From the NCBI GenBank assembly GCA_964545715.1, contig CAZJHX010000196.1, positions 1 through 17,580 of the forward strand: DNA of 17,580 nucleotides, read 5' to 3'. The DNA is from CAZJHX01 sp964545715 (lineage in GTDB: Bacteria > Myxococcota_A > UBA9042 > GCA-2863065). Both the position numbers and the translations under genes were made by a program. Every line of letters begins with the position of its first letter. Position 1 is the first letter of the stretch. Positions 1 to 5,603 of the stretch are shown one piece after another. Under the pieces are notes generated by a model. The model ran no database searches. It was not told the DNA's origin and saw only the letters and a list, made by a program, of their open reading frames with translations.

Positions 1-330
1 CTCGGGCTCGGGCAGCGGCGCCGGGATGGCCACGGCCGGCTCGGGCTCAGGCATCGGCTCGGGCTCGGGCATCGGCTCGGGCATCGGCTCGGGCTCCGGC
101 AGCGGCGCCGGCACAGGCGCAGCGGGCTCCGGGGCGGAGATGTCGGGCTCGGGCTCAGCGATCGGAATCGGTGCGGGCTGGCCTACCGCCGGCTCGGGCA
201 TCGGCACAGGCGCCGGGATAAACACCGTCGGCTCTGGGGCGGCCGGCTCAGGCGCGGGCGCGGGCGCCGGCTCAGGCGCGGGCTTGGCGGCCGGCATGGG
301 CACCGGAACCGGGACGGGCACCGGGGCGAC
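1..330. repeat. Low-complexity Pro-Glu-coding repeat
   Basis: Short degenerate direct repeats of GGCTCGGGCATC type. Read on the minus strand they code for PEPMPEP and PAPAPEP tracts at the end of the PEGA-like protein. The plus-strand reading (Gly-Ser-Gly-Ile repeats) is the antisense shadow and not a gene. Confidence 0.7.
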
Positions 331-1317
331 CGGCGGCTGATCCAACGTCGGGTCGGCCTGCGCGATCACCGGAGCGGGCTTGGGTTTCGGCTTCTCCGCG
401 GTGACCAGGTCGTGCGTCGGCAGCGCCACCGGCGTCACCCTGGGCAGCACCACGCGGCGGGCCGAGACGCGGATCGGGGGCGGCGCGTTCAGGCTCTTGA
501 TCGGGCGGGCGCGAATCGGGTTTTTGACGGGCACCGCCGGGGGACCCTTGCCCGCGTAGACCGTGGTGGTCTGGGCGGCCACGACGACGACCTTGCCGCG
601 CCAGATGTCGTTGTTGCCGTTGTTGACCTCGATGACGTGCTCGCCGGCTGCCACTCGGTGACCCAGTACCGGCACCTTGCCGACCTTGTGGCCGTCCAGG
701 CGGGCCTGTGCTTGCGGGTTGCGTGCAAAGATGTCGATCCGGCCGGCCGGGACGTGCTCTCGGATGCTCGCTTTGATGGTCAGGTGTTTGCCGGCCACCA
801 CTTTGAGCGAGTGCTTGCGCGCGGCCAGCGACGGATAACGGAAGCGGAAGACGTGCTTGCCCGCCTTGATCCATTGCAGCGCCGGGGTCCTGAAGCACTC
901 GCTGGCGTCAGGCGTCAAGCACCACTGCGCGTTGCCCGGGTCGGTGATGACTTTGATCTCGGCGCTGTGCTTGCTCAGCCGCGCCCTTAGGAAGTGGATC
1001 TTGCGGCGCGCGTCCTCGCGGCCGGCCGGATCGCGGCTGACTTTGAGGTAGCGCTCGGCCAGGCGCAGCGCGCGCTCGTCTTTGCCGGCGATGGACAGGC
1101 TGGAGACGGCCTCCAGCATGACGCCCTCGTCAGGGTACTTGGAGTACGCCTCGAGGAAGGCGTCCGCCGCCCGCTCGTGTCGCGCCAGGCTGGTATACAG
1201 CCGCGCCTGCACTTTGAGTCTGCGATATTGGTCGTAGCCGCTGTCAGCCGACGCTGTGTCTACGCCCGTTGCGAACACGCACAGCGCGACGCAGGCAGCG
1301 AAGACAGATCGGACCAT
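1..1317 (-). CDS. Exported TPR/PEGA-like protein with Pro-Glu-rich tail (partial, C-terminus outside window)
   Basis: The frame is open from an ATG at 1317 to the left edge (439 codons, no stop), so the C-terminus is missing. Residues 1-24 form a Sec signal peptide (hydrophobic core, then TASA before DSGYDQ). Residues about 28-112 are helical and TPR-like (RHERAADAFLEAYSKYP, then LRLAERYLKV). Residues about 119-185 and 190-255 are two beta-rich segments of PEGA type: the second has a small sugar-like turn (ARLDGHKVGKVPV) followed by AAGEHVIEV. From about residue 320 the chain is almost pure Pro, Glu, Ala and Val with PEPMPEP repeats, a likely extended spacer through the periplasm or cell wall. 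PEGA proteins are common envelope proteins in Myxococcota; the exact role is unknown. It is divergent from the gene at 1463, with 145 bp between them. The start has only a weak GGCGG upstream. The assignment to PEGA is by pattern, not by search. Confidence 0.75.
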   Translation of the reverse strand, partial: MVRSVFAACVALCVFATGVDTASADSGYDQYRRLKVQARLYTSLARHERAADAFLEAYSKYPDEGVMLEAVSSLSIAGKDERALRLAERYLKVSRDPAGREDARRKIHFLRARLSKHSAEIKVITDPGNAQWCLTPDASECFRTPALQWIKAGKHVFRFRYPSLAARKHSLKVVAGKHLTIKASIREHVPAGRIDIFARNPQAQARLDGHKVGKVPVLGHRVAAGEHVIEVNNGNNDIWRGKVVVVAAQTTTVYAGKGPPAVPVKNPIRARPIKSLNAPPPIRVSARRVVLPRVTPVALPTHDLVTAEKPKPKPAPVIAQADPTLDQPPVAPVPVPVPVPMPAAKPAPEPAPAPAPEPAAPEPTVFIPAPVPMPEPAVGQPAPIPIAEPEPDISAPEPAAPVPAPLPEPEPMPEPMPEPEPMPEPEPAVAIPAPLPEPE

Positions 1318-1462
1318 CGGTCGACCGCCATTAACTAGCGGTGAAAAGTCCAACAATACTGTCCTTCTGACCCACCCGCTGCATGGTAGCCGCCTCGACC
1401 CGCTATGGCAAACGCGGCCGTTCAATTGTCCGTCCACAGCGCGTGCGGTAACGTGTTCAGCC

Positions 1463-2089
1463 ATGCGTCGCCTGCTCGTCTTGTCCGTGTTTTTGCTGGG
1501 AACATTCTCGGCGTGGGCGACTACGGTCAAGCCGTGGGTGACGGTGGCGTGTGTCATCGATGGGACTCCCTTCTCGGTGCAGCATTCCAAGACGCGCTAC
1601 ACGCCGGCCATGGACCGTCATGTGGCGCACGGCCGCGTCGAACCGGTGTACTCGTGTCCAACCTGTCGCTGGACTGGCACTGCTTCCGACGTGACACGAC
1701 CCCGTCCCTTAACGCAGGCCCAACGGCTGGCGGTTCAGGCCCATCTCAAAAAAGTCATGCCGCCACGCACGCCAGCCGAGCGGCACCGCTTGTCCGCGGA
1801 GATTCTCGGTCTAAGCGGCGGCACACACAAACAAGTCGCCCATAGATATCTGATGGCGGCGCGTGTCGCCGGGCGGTCGGCGCCGGCCTATCGGGGGCTG
1901 CGAGCGGCAGCGCGCGACGCATTTGTATTGGACAAGAGCGACCCGCGCTCGGCGTACGCTGCGGCGGAGATCTCGCGCCAGCTGGGCGACAAGGCCCGGG
2001 CAGACACGCTTTATAAAGAGTTGTTGGCGCGGCCGAAGGCGCCGCAGCGGCTGAAGGTGTGGAGTCGAGAGGGCCTAGGGCGCCAGTAA
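1463..2089 (+). CDS. Small exported CXXC protein, DUF2225-like
   Basis: 208 residues from the ATG at 1463. That start was chosen over the in-frame upstream ATG at 1256 because it begins directly with a signal peptide (MRRLLVLSVF, core to about residue 19, cleavage near AWA). Residues 25-80 hold a CPTC motif (Cys65, Cys68) in the context VYSCPTCRWTG, with an earlier Cys30 and FSVQHSKTRY. This resembles the cysteine-pair layout of DUF2225 proteins, except that the first pair is reduced to one cysteine, so a complete zinc site is doubtful. Residues 130-205 look like TPR helices (YAAAEISRQLGDKARADTLYKELL). Function unknown. There is no clear Shine-Dalgarno sequence. The last 15 bp overlap the convergent lipoprotein gene that ends at 2075. 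Confidence 0.7.
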   Translation: MRRLLVLSVFLLGTFSAWATTVKPWVTVACVIDGTPFSVQHSKTRYTPAMDRHVAHGRVEPVYSCPTCRWTGTASDVTRPRPLTQAQRLAVQAHLKKVMPPRTPAERHRLSAEILGLSGGTHKQVAHRYLMAARVAGRSAPAYRGLRAAARDAFVLDKSDPRSAYAAAEISRQLGDKARADTLYKELLARPKAPQRLKVWSREGLGRQ

Positions 2090-3004
2090 GCAGTAGCCTT
2101 TGTGGCAGACCTCGTTGTCTTTGCAGTCCACGCCCTGGCAGCTGAGCCAGCCATGGCAGCCGTAGGCCTTGGGCGGCAGGCACGCCTTGCCGGGCTCGGC
2201 GACGCCGCTGGACACGCAGAACGTGCCCGCGGGGCAGTCGTTGTTGCCCTCGCAGCCGGTCGAGCAGACGTTGCCGATGTTGGCGCTCTCGGCGCAGACG
2301 CCGGTCTCGCAGCTGCCCATCGTTGTGCACGGCTCGCAGAAGGCGCGCGGGCGGGCGCCGCACTTGGCCACGATATCGCCGTCGACCTGCGGCAGGCAGA
2401 TGCTGCCGGTCACCTTTTCGTGGTGGCCGCACTCCATGCCCGGATACGGACACGTGCCCTCGCCCTCGCACTCCCGCACGCAGAAGCCGATGCCGCCCAG
2501 CGGCTCAAAGCAGAACAGCCCGTCTGCGCACGTGTCGTTGTCGACGCGGCACGGCGAGCAGTCCAGGCCGTCCTTTTCACACACGCCGTCCAGCGGCCAG
2601 CAGAAGAAGTCCGTGGCCTTGGTGCCAAGCTGCTTGCAGTAGTACTCGTCCTCGGGGCAGATGTTGTCGCCGAAATACCCGCACGCGCGCGAGCAGAACT
2701 TCGTGCCGCGGGAGTCCTCCACGCAGCTCCAGTCCGTGCCGCAGTCCGAGTCCTTTTCGCACGTGCTGCATAGCTCGACGGCGCCGCCGGTGTCGCTGCC
2801 GGTGTCCGTGGTGTCGTCGCCGGTGTCGGTTGTGTCATCGCCGGTGTCAGCCGTGTCATCGCCGGTGTCGGCCCCGGTGTCCGCGCCGACCACGTCCGTG
2901 GCCCCCTCCTCGGAGTCGGAGTCCCCACAGCCCGGGACCGGCGCCAGGACGCACCCAAAAACGAAAACAACAGCCAGTGAGCAGGAGCGGTACAAATCAA
3001 ACAT
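2075..3004 (-). CDS. Cys-rich lipoprotein with DTG stalk
   Basis: 309 residues from the ATG at 3004; an in-frame TTG at 3013 is the alternative start. The N-terminus is a lipoprotein signal with VPGC as lipobox (Cys26). Residues about 30-75 are an acidic Asp-Thr-Gly repeat (units like DDTTDTG), a flexible stalk between membrane anchor and head. The rest is a head with more than 30 cysteines in short motifs such as CEKDSDCG, CRVDNDTC, CPAGTFCV and CETGVC. This is typical of large families of secreted Myxococcota/Bradymonadota lipoproteins, in which these cysteines are presumed to form disulfides. No catalytic motif is visible. The signal suggests attachment to the outer membrane facing out or into the periplasm. 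An AAGGAGG lies at 3032-3038, too far (18-27 nt) from either start to be an ordinary ribosome site. The gene ends on a TAG inside the convergent gene's last codons. Confidence 0.85.
   Translation of the reverse strand: MFDLYRSCSLAVVFVFGCVLAPVPGCGDSDSEEGATDVVGADTGADTGDDTADTGDDTTDTGDDTTDTGSDTGGAVELCSTCEKDSDCGTDWSCVEDSRGTKFCSRACGYFGDNICPEDEYYCKQLGTKATDFFCWPLDGVCEKDGLDCSPCRVDNDTCADGLFCFEPLGGIGFCVRECEGEGTCPYPGMECGHHEKVTGSICLPQVDGDIVAKCGARPRAFCEPCTTMGSCETGVCAESANIGNVCSTGCEGNNDCPAGTFCVSSGVAEPGKACLPPKAYGCHGWLSCQGVDCKDNEVCHKGYCLLAP
2784..2890. repeat. 21-bp tandem repeat coding the DTG stalk
   Basis: About four to five imperfect copies of a 21-bp unit (core GCCGGTGTCGGTTGTGTCATC on the plus strand). 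They code for ADTGDDT/TDTGDDT heptads in the lipoprotein on the minus strand. The boundaries are approximate, because the outer copies decay. Confidence 0.7.
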
Positions 3005-3065
3005 GGGCGCCAAGATATAGGGAACGGCCCGCCTCCTTCAACCTGCCGTTTTGTCGGACATGCGC

Positions 3066-3113
3066 GTCATGATCCGTGACATCGTGTCATGAGTGCGACG
3101 CAACTGTGACACA
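3066..3113. promoter_or_regulatory. Phased TGAC/GTCA cluster, candidate activator site
   Basis: GTCATGA occurs at 3066-3072 and 3086-3092 (20 bp apart). GTGACA occurs at 3076-3081 and 3106-3111 (30 bp apart), so the elements fall on one helix face. TGACA-TCG-TGTCA (3077-3089) and TGTG-A-CACA (3105-3113) are perfect dyads. The cluster lies about 125-172 bp upstream of the predicted sigma-54 start, the usual distance for bacterial enhancer-binding proteins. It also lies upstream of the lipoprotein gene starting at 3004 and could serve both. The protein that binds it is unknown. Confidence 0.45.
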
Positions 3114-3192
3114 TGAACCACACTCTGTGTTTTCGGTCCTGCCGGTATAACCTCCTGTAACAAAAGTTGAAATCGTTGTTTTGCGGGCAGTT

Positions 3193-3208
3193 CATGCCGG
3201 TCGGCATG
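3193..3208. promoter_or_regulatory. Perfect inverted repeat next to the sigma-54 promoter
   Basis: CATGCCG-GT-CGGCATG is a perfect 7-bp dyad with a 2-bp centre, ending three bases before the -24 element. It could be an operator for a dimeric repressor that blocks the promoter. No T-tract follows on either strand, so it is not an intrinsic terminator. Confidence 0.4.
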
Positions 3209-3211
3209 GGT

Positions 3212-3227
3212 TGGCACAAGGCTTGCT
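3212..3227 (+). promoter_or_regulatory. Sigma-54 (RpoN) promoter
   Basis: TGGCAC at 3212-3217, five bases, then TTGCT at 3223-3227. This matches the RpoN consensus TGGCACG-N4-TTGCW at all but one position. The invariant GG (3213-3214) and GC (3225-3226) are separated by exactly 10 bp. The predicted start of transcription is near 3238. It lies in non-coding DNA and points toward the RNA and the thioredoxin-like gene. Confidence 0.75.
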
Positions 3228-3237
3228 CTACTAGCTG

Positions 3238-3365
3238 GCAACCACTAGCCCCCGAGGCTAAGCGCACCGCGACCCCTCTCATGCCCAATACGCGCTTGGC
3301 CTCATTACCCTCTCTCTCCCTACCCCACAACCTCGGGTCCTTCGGGACCCGGGGCCTTCCTTTTT
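3238..3365 (+). ncRNA. Candidate sigma-54-dependent small RNA, or terminator-controlled leader
   Basis: Predicted transcript of about 128 nt, from the sigma-54 start to the U-tract of an intrinsic terminator. Its parts are: a C-rich single-stranded 5' end (3238-3253); a 12-bp stem pairing 3254-3265 with 3292-3303 without mismatch (one G-U pair); a 26-nt loop (3266-3291) showing ACCCCUCUC; a C/U-rich unpaired linker (3304-3330) with ACCCUCUCUCUCCCU; and the terminator hairpin. The repeated CCCUCUC in loop and linker would suit pairing with GA-rich ribosome sites. No convincing ORF lies inside. The thioredoxin-like gene starts 18 nt after the U-tract and has no other visible promoter, so the same structure could instead be an attenuating leader. 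Myxococcus Pxr is, from memory, a regulatory RNA of similar size with a sigma-54-type promoter; I cannot say whether this is related. Confidence 0.55.
3331..3365 (+). terminator. Strong intrinsic terminator with TTCG loop
   Basis: The 10-base arm 3331-3340 pairs with 3345-3354 (nine Watson-Crick pairs, one G-U) around a UUCG tetraloop at 3341-3344. It is followed by CCTTCC and TTTTT at 3361-3365. The T-tract exists only on the plus strand. Just after it, TCCTT (3358-3362) can pair with AAGGA (3366-3370), the likely ribosome site of the next gene. Confidence 0.8.
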
Positions 3366-3383
3366 AAGGATCCATCCAACACT

Positions 3384-4526
3384 ATGACGTCGCCGATGCG
3401 TCGTCTCAGCCACATCTCCGGTCCACTTGTCGCTGTCCTTGTGCTCGGCGCGTGCGCGACCGAGGTGACGCTGCGCCGCGTGGTGCATTACCCCGAGGTC
3501 GGCGTGGCCCGCCACCTGCCCCACATTCCGCCCGCGCCGAAGAGGGTCGGCATCAACTGGCGCCGCGGGGATCTGCGAGGGGCGCGCGCACAGGCACAGC
3601 GAGCGGGTCGCGGACTTGTCGTCTACATGGCAACCACGTGGTGCGGGCCGTGCAAGCGTCTGGACCGCGACACGTTTCCAACCAAAGCCGTGATCAAGGC
3701 CTTTAACAACCACTGGCTGTCGATCAAGCTGGATGGGGACTCCCCCGCGGGACAGCGCTTTCGCAAGCACTATCGGGTGAACAGCTATCCGACGTTCTTG
3801 TTCTTCAAGCCCGACGGCAAGGAGATCGACCGCGCTTTCGGCTTTCACAACACCCAGCAGTTGGTGCGCGTGATGGCCAACATGCGCCACGATCGCAACA
3901 CAGTCGGCGACTTGCGGCGCCGTGTGGCGAAAGGGCCGCCCACGCCCGCGCTTCTGCACAAGCTGGGGCAGCAGCTGGCGTTGCGCGGGGAGGGCGAGGA
4001 GGCGACCCAGGTGCTGGAGCGCGTGCCGCACGTGGATCCCGACGACAAATCCGGGATGGCCAGTCAGGCGCTGTACACGATCGGCCGCTACGTCCACATG
4101 CTGCGCAGCCGTGACCTCAACGCCGCCGCCAAGGCCTTTGAGCGCGCGGCGACCCGCTACCCCAAGTCCCACGCGGGCCGGTCCAGCGCCCTGGAGCTGG
4201 CGTCGATTCACATCAAGCAGAAGGCGCCCGGGCAGGCCGTGGTCACGCTGCAGCGGATGATCAAGGCCGACAAGCGGGATGCGCTGCGCTACATCGAGAG
4301 CGCGCGCCTGCTCAAGAACCACGGTCTGGAGCTCAAGCGGGCGCTGAAGTGGGCCAAACGGGGTACCAAGCTGCGCAAGGACGGCTATCCCTGGTCACTG
4401 CTGGGCGAGGTCTACGGCAAGATGGGCGACACCAGGCGGCAGCGCGCGGCGTTTGAAGAGGCTGTGAAGCGGTCGCCCGACAACGGGCACTTTCGGCGCC
4501 TTCTGAAGCAGACTCAGAAACGCTAG
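3384..4526 (+). CDS. Thioredoxin-fold lipoprotein with C-terminal TPR repeats
   Basis: 380 residues. The N-terminus is a lipoprotein signal with LGAC lipobox (lipidated Cys24). Residues about 65-165 are a thioredoxin fold: WCGPC redox site (Cys87, Cys90) and the cis-proline loop SYPT (Pro136) followed by FLFFKPDGKEI. Residues about 185-375 are TPR-like helical pairs (AAKAFERAATRYPKSHAG; LLGEVYGKMGDTRRQRAAFEEAVKRSPDN). The domain and CGPC site suggest a periplasmic reductant or disulfide handler held at a membrane, with the TPR part choosing a partner. The partner is unknown; the Cys-rich secreted proteins in this window are possible clients. ATG 3384 follows AAGGA (3366-3370) by 13 nt; ATG 3396 is a second option. 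It lies directly behind the sigma-54 promoter/terminator unit. Its TAG shares CTAG 4523-4526 with the convergent fabI. Confidence 0.85.
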   Translation: MTSPMRRLSHISGPLVAVLVLGACATEVTLRRVVHYPEVGVARHLPHIPPAPKRVGINWRRGDLRGARAQAQRAGRGLVVYMATTWCGPCKRLDRDTFPTKAVIKAFNNHWLSIKLDGDSPAGQRFRKHYRVNSYPTFLFFKPDGKEIDRAFGFHNTQQLVRVMANMRHDRNTVGDLRRRVAKGPPTPALLHKLGQQLALRGEGEEATQVLERVPHVDPDDKSGMASQALYTIGRYVHMLRSRDLNAAAKAFERAATRYPKSHAGRSSALELASIHIKQKAPGQAVVTLQRMIKADKRDALRYIESARLLKNHGLELKRALKWAKRGTKLRKDGYPWSLLGEVYGKMGDTRRQRAAFEEAVKRSPDNGHFRRLLKQTQKR

Positions 4527-5296
4527 GCGATCTCGGGCGGCACGCCCATCATCGAGTAGCCGCTATCCACGTACAGCGTCTGGCCCGTCATCCGGCGGCT
4601 GGCATCGGACGCCAGGAACACCGCGCAGCCGGCCACATCTTCCTGTGTGATGTTCTCGCGCAGCGGGGCTGTCGCCTCGACGTGGTTCAGGATGTGGTCG
4701 AAGCCGGGGATGCCGGAGGCGGCCAGCGTCTTGATCGGACCGGCGCTGATCGCGTTGGCGCGGATGCCCCTCGGCCCGACCGACGCCGCGATCTCGCGGG
4801 TGACGGCCTCCAGGGCCGCTTTGGCGATGCCCATGATCTGGTAGCTCGGCACCACCTTCACCGCGCCCAGGTAGCTCAGCGTCATGATCGAGGCGCCGTC
4901 GTTGAGCTTGGGCATGGCGTAGCGCGTCAGGCGCATCAGCGAAAAGGCGCTGATGTCCAGGGCCTGGCTGAACTCGCCGGCGCTGGCCATGACGACCGGC
5001 TTGCGAAACGTCGCTGCGTCCGCGTACGCGATGGCGTGCACGAGGATATCGGCGTTGGTGTCCAGCTTGCCGAAGAACTCTTTGACCTGGTCCTCGTCGG
5101 TCACGTCGCAGGGGTGGTAGGCCGTCACCCAGGGGGCGTCTTTGACCAGCTGCATTACGCGGCTGCGAAACTTGAACTGGTAGCCCAGCACGATGTTCGC
5201 GCCCGCGTCAGCCAGCGCCTTGGCGATATACCACGCGATGGAGGTGTCGCTGGCGACACCGAAAACCAGCGCTGTCCTGCCTTTGAGATCGAACAT
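4523..5296 (-). CDS. fabI: Enoyl-[acyl-carrier-protein] reductase (NADH), FabI
   Basis: Reduces trans-2-enoyl-ACP with NAD(P)H in the last step of each fatty-acid elongation cycle, in the cytoplasm. The protein is 257 residues from the ATG at 5296; E. coli FabI is about 262. It carries the FabI form of the nucleotide loop, GVASDTSIAW (13-22), rather than the GXXXGXG of ordinary short-chain dehydrogenases. The active site is SYLGA (Tyr142) and SYQIMGIAK (Tyr152, Lys159), the FabI Tyr-X6-Lys arrangement. AISAGPIKTLAASGI forms the substrate loop, and the C-terminus has the usual TGQTLYVDSGYSMMG. ATG 5308 would add four residues; I prefer 5296 because the distance to KGR then matches the family. 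Neither start has a clear ribosome site. The gene lies 33 bp behind the small lipoprotein gene and is probably the last gene of the operon. Confidence 0.95.
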   Translation of the reverse strand: MFDLKGRTALVFGVASDTSIAWYIAKALADAGANIVLGYQFKFRSRVMQLVKDAPWVTAYHPCDVTDEDQVKEFFGKLDTNADILVHAIAYADAATFRKPVVMASAGEFSQALDISAFSLMRLTRYAMPKLNDGASIMTLSYLGAVKVVPSYQIMGIAKAALEAVTREIAASVGPRGIRANAISAGPIKTLAASGIPGFDHILNHVEATAPLRENITQEDVAGCAVFLASDASRRMTGQTLYVDSGYSMMGVPPEIA

Positions 5297-5329
5297 GGGG
5301 CGGCACATTACGCGGCCGCGTCACACGCG

Positions 5330-5572
5330 TCAACGTTGGCTTGCGCGGTCCTTGACCTGACGTCGGAGCGCATCCACACCGGCTTGGAGTTTCTCCATGC
5401 GCTGGCGTTGCCGCTGCAGGGCGCCCAGCACCAACTCGTAGTCGGCGTCGGGCGCGAGGATTGTGGCGGGCGGCGCGCTTGCTGCTGCCGCGCCCGGGTT
5501 GTGCGCCGTGGTCGCGCAACCCGAGATGCCAATGAAGAGGAGGACCATGATCAGTAGGATGACTCGCCGCAT
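5330..5572 (-). CDS. Small lipoprotein with C-terminal coiled coil
   Basis: 80 residues from the ATG at 5572. The start was chosen because it begins a lipoprotein signal (MRRVILLIMV, lipobox ISGC, lipidated Cys19) and has AAGG just upstream; the longer reading frame to 5701 lies inside recJ. After a short Ala/Pro-rich linker, residues about 45-80 form a charged helix with regular hydrophobic positions (YELVLGALQRQRQRMEKLQ, VDALRRQV), probably a coiled coil. No family is recognised. It may be a small membrane-attached adaptor. It lies 31 bp after recJ and 33 bp before fabI on the same strand, so it is very likely co-transcribed. Confidence 0.75.
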   Translation of the reverse strand: MRRVILLIMVLLFIGISGCATTAHNPGAAAASAPPATILAPDADYELVLGALQRQRQRMEKLQAGVDALRRQVKDRASQR

Positions 5573-5603
5573 GATCCTTGGTTGCCGGTTACCAATAATC
5601 TGA

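Noticed and set aside
26..340. Gly-Ser repeat open frame on the plus strand
   Set aside because: It is the complement of the Pro-Glu tail of the PEGA-like protein, whose minus-strand frame has a signal peptide and a sensible fold pattern.
1318..1462. Possible sigma-70 promoters between the divergent genes
   Set aside because: Only loose -35/-10 look-alikes (for example TTGTTG on the minus strand) with wrong spacing or weak match; not enough to call.
3038..3241. Small minus-strand open frames (67 and 87 codons) between 3038 and 3330, with an AGGAGG at 3153-3158
   Set aside because: No start codon lies at the right distance after the AGGAGG. The peptides have no signal or motif, and the frames run through the dyads and the sigma-54 promoter.
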